A stretch of 64,000 bases of DNA from Psococerastis gibbosa (taxonomy: Eukaryota > Arthropoda > Insecta > Psocodea > Psocidae): positions 39,794,539-39,858,538 of the forward strand of contig OZ020489.1 in the NCBI GenBank assembly GCA_963971405.1. The letters are read 5' to 3'. The position numbers and the translations under genes are program-made. Below are positions 1 to 10,967 of this stretch, piece by piece. The stretch's first letter is position 1; the number at the start of each line of letters is the position of its first letter. A model generated the notes under the pieces. The model had not been told where the DNA came from, searched no databases, and worked only from the letters and a program-made list of their open reading frames with translations.

Positions 1-174
1 CAAGGCCGGGCGGGCTAATTCTTTTTCCTTTTTTTTTTTTTTAAATTAAAATGGGGTGCAGGTGTTACCTGTGTGCACTTAAGCCTAATAGGCCTATTGT
101 GCCCCCTACAACAAACTATCTACATCACTTCCTCGAGGCCTATCTCCCTCAGGAGAGCCAGGACTTTGAGGGGA
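1..174. other. Left-edge segment with poly(T) run
   Basis: It holds a broken T run (21-43), then unique-looking sequence with the GGCCTA words common in this genome. The T run may be the tail of a minus-strand retroelement cut by the window edge. No gene was seen. Confidence 0.3.
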
Positions 175-350
175 TTTTTTTTTTTTTTTTTTTTTTAAGG
201 TTAATCGCATACAAATAATTTAATGAATGTATCCGATTGACCTTTTCAGTCGCCTCTGTAGGCTATTACCCGTGATGAGTGCGACACGTCTCCGATTGCA
301 TGGCGTGTAAAGACTCGCGCAAGCACGTTACCACCTGGCCATCGAAGTCA
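175..350 (-). mobile_element. SINE family A, copy 1 (minus orientation, poly(A) tail)
   Basis: Read on the minus strand, it starts near GATGGCCAGGTGGTAACGTG, whose TGGCCAGGTGG resembles a Pol III A box. It continues through GGAGACGTGTCGCACTCATC and ATGCGATTAACC and ends in a 22-base A run. Three other copies in the window share the full length and the same tail position (12361, 42462, 48382). The structure is that of a tRNA-derived SINE. Confidence 0.75.
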
Positions 351-594
351 AAGAAGCGGTAGGTCTTTTACATGTAACTGCAAGCTTCCCAAGCATGCTG
401 CTCTTCTTCGTGCGATTGCATCGCAGTGAAGGAGGATATGCTCGGGATCCTCCGCTCCTTCATTTCAGAATCTGCATGCTCTAGACTCTCTGACACCTAT
501 GTTAGTCAGATGTCCATTCAAGTTACAATGCCCAGAGAGGGATCCTGTGATCACACGCAGATGTCTCCTGTTCATATTAATGCATACTTGGGCT
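351..594. other. Unassigned sequence before the CTT array
   Basis: I recognise no repeat or coding signal here. Frames reported as open across it are kept open only by the neighbouring CTT array. Confidence 0.4.
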
Positions 595-821
595 CTTCTT
601 CTTCTTCTTCTTCTTCTTCTTCTTCTTCTTCTTCTTCTTCTTCTTCTTCTTCTTCTTCTTCTTCTTCTTCTTCTTCTTCTTCTTCTTCTTCTTCTTCTTC
701 TTCTTCTTCTTCTTCTTCTTCTTCTTCTTCTTCTTCTTCTTCTTCTTCTTCTTCTTCTTCTTCTTCTTCTTCTTCTTCTTCTTCTTCTTCTTCTTCTTCT
801 TCTTCTTCTTCTTCTTCTTCT
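595..821. repeat. (CTT)n microsatellite, about 227 bp
   Basis: It is an uninterrupted trinucleotide array of about 75 units. It abuts the 3' end of a minus-strand LINE tail that elsewhere in the window ends in a short (GAA)n tail, so it is probably that tail after expansion. Ser, Leu, Arg and Glu homopolymer frames through it are artefacts. Confidence 0.98.
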
Positions 822-967
822 GGCTCTACAGCCCTGCTGAGATGAGCCCTGATGAGCTTTGGCCTGTTCGACAACACGTACTCCTCCAGTCATCTCGGTT
901 TTGTACAACGCTCCACGGACTCCCAACTCGTGAAGGCCAGTTTCCAAATTATCCTTCCAGCCTTTGA
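822..967 (-). mobile_element. LINE 3' end (GAA-tailed family), copy 1
   Basis: The minus strand encodes a degraded reverse-transcriptase C-terminus, KGWKDNLETGLHELGVRGAL, followed by VVEQAKAHQG and CRAR just before the (GAA)n tail. Related copies with the same CTGTAGAGCCAGAA end lie at 4842, 17626, 18338 and 59895. A frameshift or deletion is evident in the middle. It is non-functional. Confidence 0.75.
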
Positions 968-1314
968 CTTTATACAAATTTAAAAACGCGCAGAGGGGGA
1001 GGGTCAAATTTACTTTATTAAAGAGAGTAATAATAGTCTATAGTTTACTTTCCTAATCTCCATAAGCAAAACATCACTTTAACCCAGTTTTCCAGCAATG
1101 TCAACTAATAAAGAGGGGGCACCTTGAAAACTGACTTTGTAAGCTGTTTGTGAGCAAACCCCGGTGTAGCTGGGGGGTATTTTGAAAGCTGAGCTTCAAA
1201 TTGGCAAATCCTCATGCTGAATAGCTTAACTTCTTTACCGTACGTGATGTATGGGCGGTTTAAGCTGCTTGCTTGCAGCCGAGATTAGATGAGGCAAGTT
1301 TGCCATACAGTTTA
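968..1314. other. Unassigned sequence upstream of the satellite
   Basis: It is AT-rich with no open frame of note and no repeat family I recognise. Confidence 0.4.
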
Positions 1315-2735
1315 GGGGGAAAATCACGTAAATCAAATGTAACCATTTGCCAGAGACTCAGATTCGAATCCCGCTCTTATATAGGTAATAGAAATCAACA
1401 AGTACCCGTAGAATTTCAGAAAAATGGAAGACAGACAAAACTTTAAACAAAGCCCTAAACCAGGCCCGTAACCAGGGCGACAGGGGGCTTTATTCTAGAT
1501 AGAATTGCACTTTCCAGACGGGCGACATTCCACAACGCATAGGCCTACTAGGGGGAAAATCACATAAATCAAATGTAACCATTTGCCAGAGACTCAGATT
1601 CGAATCCCACTCTCATATAGGTAATAGAAATCAGCAAGTACCCGTAGAATTTCAGCAAAAAGGAAGATCGACAAAACTCTAAACAAAGACCTGAACCAGG
1701 CCCGGAACCAGGCCGACAGGGGGCTTTATTCTAGATAGAATTGTACTTTCCAGACGTGCGACATTCCACTACGTATAGGCCTACTAGGGGGAAAATCAAA
1801 TAAATCAAATGTAGCCATTTGCCTGAGACTCGGATTCGAATCGCGTTCTCATCGCGTTCTCATGTATGTCATAGAAATCAGCAAGTACCCGTAGAATTTC
1901 AGCTAAAAAGGAAGATAGACAAAACGTTAAACAAAGCCCTAAACCAGGCCCGTAACCAGGGCAACTGGGAGCTTTATTCTAGATAGAATTGTACTTTCCG
2001 GACGTGCGACATTCCACTACATACTAAGGGAAAAAATCGCATAAATCAAGTGTAACCATATGTGGAGTTGAGGCTCGGATTCAAATCCCGTTCTCATATA
2101 GGTAATAGAAATCAGCAAGTACCCGTAGAATTTCAGCAAAGAGGAAGATAGACAAAACTTTAAACAAAGCCCTAAACCAGGCCCGTAACCAGGGCAACTG
2201 GGAGCTTTATTCTAGATAGAATTGTACTTTCCAGACGTGCGACATTCCACTACATACTAAGGGAAAAAATCGCATAAATCAAGTGTAACCATATGCGGAG
2301 TTGAGGCTCGGATTCAAATCCCGTTCTCATATAGGTAATAGAAATCAGCAAGTACCCGTAGAATTTCAGCAAAGAGGAAGATAGACAAAACTTTAAACAA
2401 AGCCCTAAACCAGGCCCGTAACCAGGGCAAGTGGGGGCTTTATTCTAGATAGAATTGTACTTTCCAGACGTGCGGCATTCCACTACATACTAAGGGAAAA
2501 AATCGCATAAATCAAGTGTAACCATATGCGGAGTTGAGGCTCGGATTCAAATCCCGTTCTCATATAGGTAATAGAAATCAGCAAGTACCCGTAGAATTTC
2601 AGGAAAAAGGAGGATAGACAAAACTCTAAACAACGCCCTAAACCAGGCCCGTAACCAGAGTGACTGGGGGCTCTACACTAGATAGAGTTGTACTTTCCAG
2701 ACGTGTAAAATTTCACTACATGCTAAAGGATCGAA
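1315..2735. repeat. Satellite: six tandem units of 233-241 bp with a B-box-like core
   Basis: Unit starts (GGGAAAATCRCATAAATCAA-like) fall at about 1315, 1551, 1787, 2028, 2261 and 2494. The spacings are 236, 236, 241, 233 and 233. Shared landmarks in every unit are GTACCCGTAGAATTTCAG, AACCAGGCCCGTAACCAG and TTCTAGATAGAATTG. Each unit also has CTCGGATTCGAATCCCGTTC or a variant, which matches the tRNA-type Pol III B box GGTTCGAATCC in most positions. Units 4-6 are more alike than 1-3, implying recent local amplification. Confidence 0.93.
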
Positions 2736-3435
2736 AATTCGCACCCCCCCCCCCGGCTCTTAAAAAATCCTGGTTACAGGCCTGCTCTAATAATGCAATT
2801 ATTAGAAAATATATTCTTGGGTTGAAAATCATAAGTTGAGTTATTAGTAAGCATATACTTTATAACTTATAAGTTGAGCTACAATATACTGTATATAGGC
2901 TACGTCATAGTTCAAAAATCTTTAAAAAATAATTTTGGTCATTTTTGAAATCAGGATATACCAAGGTATACATACTTAGTAATTATATAAGAAAACTCTA
3001 TCGCATATCATTTGCAAGATGACTGTTTGCGTACAACTTGCACAATTTGCCTCAGTCAATATACAGCGACTTGGAGAGCAAGTTAATTGCACAGCGTTTT
3101 AATCAATTAAGCATAAAATTAACAATTCGTTTTTTAATTATGACGTCAGGCGCAACTCAATTTTGTTAACTAATGGACAACTTACGTACATAGAAATAAA
3201 AAAAACAATGTGGCAAAATGTCCTCTTTTGATTGAATAATAATTGTTAATTCAAAAAAAATACTCACATAATTAACTTATGGGAAGAGGTAGGCTATATC
3301 GAAATAACAGTTGGCTTTGTGAATCATTTGAATTATAATGAAGTAAACTTTAAAACAGGACAGTGCAGGCCGTCGCGATATGGCCTTCACGGGCAGTTGC
3401 GCCAAGGAGTAAGTAAGCACAGTAATCTCTAAAAT
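2736..3435. other. AT-rich unassigned stretch
   Basis: It begins with a C run (2744-2754) and is otherwise AT-rich without open frames. No repeat family was recognised. Confidence 0.4.
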
Positions 3436-3650
3436 TATATAAATAAATAGATAAATATTGACTTTTTTGTTCTATTACTAAGCCAACCTAGCGGAGTTAG
3501 GACTATAAGCCCTCTCTTAAACTCAACTAGGAAAGCCCAGGACCGCCTGCTTTCCATGTCCTCCGAAGCATGGCCAGAAAATGTAGCAAGTGTGAGACTC
3601 GAACCAACAACCATTCGGGTGAAAGTCGGAGTCAGAGAAATTATTAACAT
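3436..3650 (-). mobile_element. SINE family B, copy 1
   Basis: On the minus strand the head reads TCACCCGAATGGTTGTTGGT then TTCGAGTCTCACACTTGC, carrying a Pol III B box (GGTTCGAGTC). The body includes GGCCATGCTTCGGAGGACAT and GTCCTAACTCCGCTAGGTTG, and it ends in an A/T-rich ATTTATTTA tail. Near-identical copies lie at 7262 (minus) and 42766 (plus), with fragments at 14153, 39850, 41690 and around 63330-63870. Confidence 0.8.
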
Positions 3651-3790
3651 GGATTTGGATTGGATGATTAGCCTATGCTTTGGGTGTAGACCAACAATAA
3701 AGTTGCTGCATATTCAAAAATTATTTATGGCGGGAAGGAATGATCTTCCCAAGTCAACCACTCAGTAATCAGAGCGATGATTCTCCATAA

Positions 3791-4170
3791 GGCGCCCATT
3801 CCATTGACCAGCTAGGGCTATTTCCAAAAACAGTGACGTGGTAGCAGACATTCAAGAGGTTGCGTTTCCACCGATCTCGCATTGCAGAATGCAAATGACA
3901 TTGACGGAAATTAGAATTTTTCTATTTATAGAAATCTATTAAAATGTGTGTACTTAACATATCCCATGACGCCATTTTTTAATTTTAGTTTGTTTGTTTG
4001 TGATTTTACTGTATGATCATTGATCAATTTTAACTATGGCATAGAGGAAAATAAACATTTCCGTCAATTCTGCAACGCGAGGTCGGTGGAAACGCCACCT
4101 AAGTCTTGAATGTCTGCTACCACGTCACCGTTTTTGGAAATAGCCCTAGCCGGTCAATGGAATGGGCACC
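3791..4170. mobile_element. Harbinger-type fold-back MITE, copy 1 (TAA duplication)
   Basis: This 380-bp palindromic element has termini GGCGCCCATTCCATTGACC and GGTCAATGGAATGGGCACC, arms of about 150 bp, and the conserved motif GTGACGTGGTAGCAGACATT in both arms. TAA flanks both ends (3788-3790 and 4171-4173). A 3-bp TWA duplication with such termini fits PIF/Harbinger. Sister copies are at 19838, 25716 and 32968. Confidence 0.9.
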
Positions 4171-4340
4171 TAAGTTAATGATGGGTAAAATGTTTGAGAA
4201 TTGCCTACCCAATCACAGCAGGTAATTCTATAGCCACGAGCCAGCACTCTTCGAGGAAACCCAGAGCGTGTTATACATACTGTATATATACATATACATA
4301 TATTATGCGCCAACACAAGTAGTCTATATTCACAACTTCG

Positions 4341-4723
4341 ATTCACTTCTTCTTCTTCTTCTTCTTCAAGTCACAGCCGGATGGCTGGTTAGCAGCAACA
4401 TGTGACTTCGATGCCTCGAATTATACATGGTCGCTGGTTCTTGGGATGCCACTTGAGCCTATAATGCGGTGGTTTCCCCTTGCCTTCCGCATCCTATGCC
4501 GTTGACCGTCACCTGCTGCCAGGATCCAGTTCGTCCGCCTTTAGGGAGCTTTTCGTCTCCCATGGACAAGAGGGTGCCCATGCCCTACGGAGTTAGGCGG
4601 GGGGTCTTTGACCGAACCCCACTCGGCACCTGCCTGTGTTAGCCGTCATTGAATGTTGACGTTGCCCACCCCTCACTGCGAGGAGGTATAGGTCAAGAGT
4701 TTGCTGAGGGGCTAAATTCACTT
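4341..4723 (-). mobile_element. 5'-truncated LINE fragment with ATTCACTT target duplication
   Basis: The insert at 4349-4715 is flanked by the 8-bp direct repeat ATTCACTT (4341-4348 and 4716-4723). Its left edge is (CTT)n, which is the (GAA)n 3' tail of a minus-strand insertion. The filled and empty sites can be compared: the same host sequence without the insert occurs at 5036-5080. The interior resembles the non-coding 3' part of a LINE and shares GTTTCCCSTTGCCTTCYGCA-like sequence with 15080-15130. Confidence 0.85.
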
Positions 4724-4805
4724 AAAAGTGACAAACTGAGAAGTATCACTTGTTGAGGATGCAAAAAGGCTTAGTTTTGGAAATTCTTCTTCTATAATAT
4801 ATTTT

Positions 4806-4980
4806 TATATATAATACATAATATTATTATTAATATTATTCTGGCTCTACAGCCCTTGGTGAGCTTTGGCCTGCTCGACAACACTCCTCCAGTCATCTCG
4901 GTTTTGTGCAACGCTCCACCATCTACGGACTTCCAACTCGCGAAGGACAGTTTCCAACTCATCCGTCAGGCGTTGTCTTC
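4806..4980 (-). mobile_element. LINE 3' end, copy 2, with (ATT)n-type tail
   Basis: The block CTGGCTCTACAGCCCTTGGT through CCATCTACGGACTTCCAACT is the complement of the LINE tail seen at 822. Here the tail is ATT-rich rather than CTT-rich. Confidence 0.75.
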
Positions 4981-5019
4981 GTATCTAGTACAAAATTCCA
5001 TTTGGAGAATGTGCCTACA

Positions 5020-5120
5020 CAAGAAGGCTGTATTCACAACTTCGATTCACTCTTAAAAGAGACAAACTGAGAAGCATCACTTGTTGAGGATGGAAAAAGG
5101 CTCAGTTTTGGAACATTTAA
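5020..5120. repeat. Second copy of the host sequence around the 4341 LINE (empty site)
   Basis: TTCACAACTTCGATTCACTC and ACAAACTGAGAAGCATCACT match the flanks of the LINE at 4341-4723. The locus is therefore a local duplication of about 700 bp in which only one copy received the insertion. Confidence 0.8.
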
Positions 5121-5659
5121 ATTTTACTTGGTGGGCGAACAGAACAAAAGAATAGATTTAATCATTACTTTCAAAATTCCGAAAAGGAATCACGCTGCGG
5201 TTGGAAATGAAACAGGAAATTAAGGAAACACAACCGAGAATTGTAGAATATCTTAAAAAGGTTTTTCCCCCTACCCGCTCTTCGCGGGTTACAAATTACA
5301 CTTAGTTTGAAAGCAGCCATTTATCTTTAAGCCGTTTACTCCATCGGTGTGACGGTGATGAATGCCCTTACTCCATAAAGTATCCTCGCGTCCTCTCTAT
5401 TTTTTAAATGTACAATACGGTTAACAATTGAAGAAGCCGGTGGAAGAAGGCGTTAAGTGGCATTTAAAAAAAAACTCTAGATTTTACCTTTTTTACCCCC
5501 ATCCAAACTTTGAAGACTGTGTGGCTAGATGGGGTCCAAACACTATCTTACATTAATATTTAATTTATGTGAAATTAGAATAAGAATTAATAAATTCATC
5601 ATTATTCCAGGCAAGTTATGTATAGTCTATACAGAAAGATAAGAAGAAAAAAGTCTTGT
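5121..5659. other. Unassigned sequence
   Basis: It is AT-rich with short GC-bearing islets. No open frame or repeat family is recognised. Confidence 0.4.
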
Positions 5660-5880
5660 TCGTCATTAATTGCCTTTTCAATGGGAAATTGGTGATCATC
5701 TTGGCAATTTGGACCTTGGGGATTGCTGCTCTGAAGAGGGAAGTCATGTTCTTGCCAAACCACTGCCTCAAGGTCTTCAACCAGGATGTTCTACTTCTGC
5801 AGGGAGTCCTTTGTCCTTATATCTTCCCTTGGACTTGCAGAAAGCGATACTTTCTATTTATGAGAGATATGGTATTATAA
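5660..5880 (-). pseudogene. LINE reverse-transcriptase C-terminal remnant
   Basis: The minus strand reads TSWLKTLRQWFGKNMTSLFR then AAIPKVQIAKMITNFPLKRQ, typical of the region after the RT domain in LINE polyproteins (W-L-R-N-L-R-x-W-x-G pattern). An in-frame stop precedes it. Plus-strand open frames here are antisense shadows. Confidence 0.6.
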
Positions 5881-6521
5881 TATGTAAGTTTATGCTTAAT
5901 AATTTGTATGACTAATTGTATTTTAGGGAGATTCATCAACCTATTGAGATAGATGGCGACCAATGTTCGACTTTCGGAAAATTTCTTCTTAACTTTTCAT
6001 TTCATTACCCCCTGAGCCTAAAACCACCATCCGTTCAAAATGTTATACATATAAATGTATATAGATTTTAGGAAACACTCTAACTTCCGTAAATATTATC
6101 TGATTTTGATTAAACTTGGCACAAAAATTGATCATACAAATGTCTTGATCAAGTTTGTTAACCAGCTATATCCACTACTTAGTTACAAGATGGTGGCCGA
6201 TTGAAACCTTATATAATTCATATCTCAGTTAATATTGGTCGCAGAGGAATGAATTAAAATCTGACTGAAAGTCCGTATTATTATCTACGATAATGGTAAT
6301 CAACACTTTTTACGACAAATCAACGATTTCAAGATGACGTCCAGTCAAAGTAAAAATAATTTAATAGGTAAAAGTTCGTAGTCGTCATTATTTGGAACAC
6401 AAGAGTGTTTTGTGTGTTGATGTTGTGATCGGGAAAATAATGAAGTATTTTTTATTTTTATTACATAAATAGTGTAGGTAGCGTAGAGGAAAAGCAGGGT
6501 CTGCGGAATCTCCTACACCTG
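5881..6521. other. Unassigned AT-rich sequence
   Basis: Nothing coding was seen. It ends at the palindromic element at 6522. Confidence 0.4.
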
Positions 6522-6690
6522 CAGCCTGATCGAGGTGATTATAATACCGGTATTTATTTAATCCCCTGGTATTGAAAATGTAAACAAGATAATTTTATAA
6601 TGGAAAGTGCTATTCAAAATTTTTTTGTTTACAGTTATAATCCTAGGGTATTTATTTAACCCCGGGATTATAATCACCTCGATCAGGCTG
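6522..6690. mobile_element. Fold-back element family E1, copy 1
   Basis: The termini CAGCCTGATCGAGGTGATTA and TAATCACCTCGATCAGGCTG are exact inverted complements, and the palindrome runs inward through ATAATACCGGTATTTATTTA. A second copy at 25695-26242 is split by a Harbinger-type MITE. Confidence 0.85.
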
Positions 6691-6691
6691 C

Positions 6692-7184
6692 TGCAGCCTT
6701 ATTATGGCGATTATAATCCCGAGGTTAATTTAATACCATATCACGTGATGGGATTAATTCAATTGTTTAAAATAAAAGACAAGCAAATTTCAGATTTTGA
6801 AATTTTTGATGTTGGTAATCGTCGCAGTGCTAAGCACGGAAAATTCAAATTTAAACAATTGAATTATCGTCAGCTATATTTTTGGTTGGTTTCTTCATTT
6901 TTTCTGCCTTAGATTTAGACAAATTATTTATAATCCTTAATATATTAGGCCTAATTCAAAATATTAAAACTTGTTTATTTCTAGGGCGATGTGTGTTTAC
7001 ACAGTATGTGCTATCTATATTTGCTATGGCAGCATCGCGTCAGTTCAGTTGTTTAGCATTGCCAACATCACAATTTAAAAATTCTGAAATTTGCTTTTCA
7101 TTTCTTTTAAACAATTAAATTAATCCCATCACGTGACATGGTGTTTAATTAACCCCGGTACTATTATCGCCATGATCAGGCTGC
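6692..7184. mobile_element. Fold-back element family E2, copy 1
   Basis: The arms are GCAGCCTTATTATGGCGATT at the left and CGCCATGATCAGGCTGCTG at the right. They continue through CACGTGATGGGATTAATTCA and its complement. The element directly abuts E1. A second copy around 19766-20490 is interrupted by a Harbinger-type MITE. The open frames inside are not supported as genes. Confidence 0.8.
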
Positions 7185-7261
7185 TGATTGGTCAGAGCCG
7201 AAAAGTATTTTTTTATTTATTTTAGTTTTAGGGCAGGGAAAATTGTTAAAGGTCTATATAG

Positions 7262-7461
7262 GACTTCTTGTTCTATTTCGAAGCCAACCTAGCGGAGTTA
7301 AGGCTATAAGCCCTCTCTTACACTCTCTCTTACCTCTTACAATAGGAAAGCCCGGCACCGACTGCTTCGAAGGGTGACGAGGATATGTAGGAAGTGTGGG
7401 ACTCGAACCAACAACCTTTCGGGTGAAAGTCAGAGTCTTTACCACTACTCTACATGTCCTG
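7262..7461 (-). mobile_element. SINE family B, copy 2
   Basis: It shows the same organisation as the copy at 3436: GACTCTGACTTTCACCCGAA, the B box GGTTCGAGTCCCAC, and CTCCGCTAGGTTGGCTTCGA, read on the minus strand. Confidence 0.8.
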
Positions 7462-7788
7462 ACATCATTAGTGATGCGCAACAAATTTGCAATTAGTTGG
7501 CGAGCGTCTAATGTACGAGTAGTCCTTTGCTATTGGTTTCGCTGATATTGGATATTTGCAGAACCCGGATCGGCTCCACTGTTTGCTCATTCTGATCGAG
7601 GTTGTCAAAACAAAGCTGGAGCTCCAAATGGGCCGGGTTAATTTGACTGCAAGGGGCTATCTTCAGTCGTCTGGAATCCGCCTGGACTCTGGAGAGAATG
7701 AGGAGGGAACGGCCAGAAAGAGCCGGACAGTTGACCTATTTTCTGGTATCTGTCGTCTTGAATTAATGTTATATTGTGTAATACCTTA
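7462..7788. other. Unassigned sequence
   Basis: A short plus-strand frame lies at 7556-7789, but it has no recognisable domain and no splice logic. Confidence 0.35.
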
Positions 7789-8417
7789 ACCTATACCAGG
7801 GGTTCCCAAACTGTGGTCCATGGATCACCGGTAGTCCACAGGCCAAAGTAAGGAATAAAAAAAGTAAATTAGCTTAGTTATTGGAAATTTGATTTGAATT
7901 GAATTGAATCGACTTTATTGAAAAAGAAACAAAAGTCGAACTAGGCCTATAAGACTAAAAAGTATTGTTTTCATTCTAACCCTAAAAAAATAATATTGTA
8001 GGCCTACTGGTGATAAATGCTTAAAATTAAATAGAAACAAGAGAGGGGAAAAAGAAGGATAAAATCTATATGGGGGGGGGGGGATTTATTGTCATCACCA
8101 TTACAGGACCGGAAAGAGTCTCAAGCTTTATCTAAGATATATTATTCAATTATTTTCTTAAAGCTAGTGAGTGAACTAACTGCATTGAAATAAAATACTG
8201 TAAGTTTTGGCACGAACTATTAAATCATCCGATATCAGTTCTAAACATTCAATCAAATATCAGCTCGTAATTTTGGGCACAAACTACCTACTTCATTTTG
8301 GTCCTAGAATTGATCGATTTTCCTGCCACAGCCGTGAGCCGTGGAGGTCCACGGAAAATCATAAAATTATCTATAGTGGTCCACGGACAAAAAAGGTTGG
8401 GAACCCCTGACCTATAC
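7789..8417. mobile_element. hAT-type MITE with perfect 8-bp duplication ACCTATAC
   Basis: The 613-bp element at 7797-8409 begins CAGGGGTTCCCAAACTGTGG and ends GGTTGGGAACCCCTG. It is flanked on both sides by ACCTATAC. Eight-base duplications and CAGGG...CCCTG termini are the hAT signature. It encodes no transposase. A decayed relative lies at 37330-37603. Confidence 0.93.
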
Positions 8418-9130
8418 TATAATTATAGTGTGCTAAATAGCCCACTTGCTGCTGCTGTATAATACTATAGTTATATGTACTATATATTGCAATATTTAAT
8501 ATTACATATACTGTACCTACATGTACGTATCGGTCGCTAATTTGGCAATCCCCCCCCCCTCTGGACCCTTGGTAAGCTCTTACAAGTTTGTGGATCCAGG
8601 AAATATAGTGAAACTGTAAATATAGTCAGAAATGAAATTAAATGTAGCACAACAGCTATAAAATATAGCGCCAAAATGTTGAATTTAACGTGTCAAAACA
8701 ATAATTTACTGTTAGATGAGACAGTAGAATCTGGGATGGTCGTTCTAAGAGCGTACTTAGATATGTATCCCTCCCCACTCTCTCCTCCAGAGAAAACAAA
8801 TTCGTGACTACGCGACTGACTTGCCGTATTTATGAAGCATTATTATTGGTCCATTACGCACAGAGCATATTTTGAATTAACAAAATTATATATCGTAATG
8901 CAAGTAAATAACTGAATCACATATTAATTAATGGCCCAAATGCTCCCGCTCCCGCTTTTTACATTCCTCTAATTTATAAAGCAGAAATGAAAAATGGCGG
9001 GCTCTGAATAACGTTACATTGAAATATTGACGATGTAAATGAAAAAGGCTGATTAATATGGCCTCACAGTTATCGGATCCTCTTTCAGCGAAATGAGCTT
9101 TCTGTTTGCTTGAAAAGGCAGTCTAATACT
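8418..9130. other. Unassigned AT-rich stretch with a fold-back fragment
   Basis: It contains a C run (8551-8560). At 8723-8762, GTAGAATCTGGGATGGTCGT is a fragment of the fold-back family seen complete at 17193. Otherwise nothing is recognised. Confidence 0.4.
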
Positions 9131-9640
9131 TCGTTTTTTTTAGCTTTCCGGGGTGAGGATGTTCCCTTTGGTATAAACTACGAACCCGTAACTCGTAAGA
9201 AACCCGGGCGGAGATGCAGGGAGCTCCTATCACCGAATAAGGCAGGTAATGGTTAGGAGGTTAGCATGGTTGGAACACACGAAGAGGAGGCAGGAGCACC
9301 TGCTACAACGTGTGACTGTGTGAGTGACTATTTGATGAAAGGTGCAAGGCGACCAAAGGTGCTTCGTTTTTTCACTCCGTCTTTTTCAGCCTTCCGAGGT
9401 TGAGAAAGTTCCCTTTGGTATAAACTACGAGCTCTTGGACTGGAGAAGGAACGAAGAAACCCGGGCGGAGATGCAGGGAGCTCCTATCACCGAATAAGGC
9501 AGGTAACGGTTAGGAGGTTAGCATGGTTGGAGCACACGAAGAGGAGAGAGGACAACCTTCTGCAGCGTGTGAGTGACTATTCGATGGAGGGCGCAAGGCG
9601 ACTAAGGGTGCTCTTTTACTTTTACATCGCCTTTGTCCTC
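9131..9640 (+). repeat. Two-copy tandem duplication of a LINE-like segment
   Basis: Units at about 9131-9390 and 9391-9640 share TTCCCTTTGGTATAAACTAC, AACCCGGGCGGAGATGCAGG and GTTAGGAGGTTAGCATGGTT. The plus-strand translation (VRRLAWLEHTKRREDNLLQR) resembles LINE C-terminal tails of the 'RLxWxGHxxRR' type. It is degenerate. Confidence 0.65.
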
Positions 9641-10067
9641 AGGGAGGGTCGGCGGCACGGCAGCGGCGTTTCCAAACAACTCTGTTTAGAGCGTCTTCCT
9701 TGTTCAGAGCGAGAGTCCTTATGTCTTCTTCGATTTTTCTGGGGAGTGTCATTTTCGGTCTTCCCTGGGGGCGGGGTCCAGGGAGTGTCATATTCTGTAT
9801 ACGCTTTAGGAGGGATGTTTCCTCTCTCCTCTGGACGTGGCCCCACCAGCTGAGTCTTCTTTCCCTCAGTTTCAGTGCGACATCAGCAGTTTTCATCTCC
9901 AACCTTATGTCCTCATTTCGGCGTCGGTCTTGCAGGGTCACTCCACACGACCTTCGCAGCATTCTCACCTCCATGCTCCTAGACCAAAAAGTGAGACAGG
10001 ACCTCAGGACCATAACTAACGGACAAGAGAAGGAACGAAGTAGCGCGAGCGTCAGCGGCCATACCAA
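9641..10067 (-). pseudogene. LINE endonuclease/RT polyprotein C-terminal tail
   Basis: The minus strand reads SMEVRMLRRSCGVTLQDRRR, LRERRLSWWGHVQRREETSL and GRPKMTLPRKIEEDIRTLAL. This is the well-known tail of arthropod LINEs in which 'RLxWxGHVxR' and 'GRPxxxW' motifs follow the reverse transcriptase. It lacks the RT domain and is 5'-truncated. Confidence 0.75.
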
Positions 10068-10076
10068 TATTCAACC

Positions 10077-10261
10077 CAAGAGCGGATTTCAGGGGGGGTC
10101 AGGGGGTCTGGACCCCCCCCCCCCCCCAATTAAATGAACATACACTAGATAATATGGATTTAGAGTTGGAATTAAAAATAATAATGTTTTTTATTGTTAT
10201 GATCCGCTGAATCTGCCCGCTGACCCCCCCCCCCCTAAATTAGAGGCAAAATCCGCCCTTG
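10077..10261. mobile_element. G/C-tract MITE, copy 1
   Basis: The inverted termini are CAAGAGCGGATTT and AAATCCGCCCTTG. Inside each end lies a G or C run facing inward. The flanks ATTCAACC and ATTCCAAC are a probable decayed 8-bp duplication. A sister copy at 13251 has the same ends. Confidence 0.75.
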
Positions 10262-10286
10262 ATTCCAACCACAGATTTACTTACTT

Positions 10287-10967
<681 letters not shown>

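Noticed and set aside
465-1007. Open frames with long poly-Arg, poly-Glu, poly-Leu and poly-Ser runs
   Set aside because: They exist only because the CTT array has no stops in those frames. The only real content is the LINE tail at the minus-strand end.
1315-2735. CRISPR-like array of regular repeats
   Set aside because: The whole 233-241-bp unit repeats with no variable spacers, and the genome is eukaryotic. It is a satellite.
6607-7118. Two plus-strand frames of 78 and 101 residues with hydrophobic content
   Set aside because: They sit inside fold-back elements E1/E2. The hydrophobicity follows from T-rich sequence and no domain is seen.
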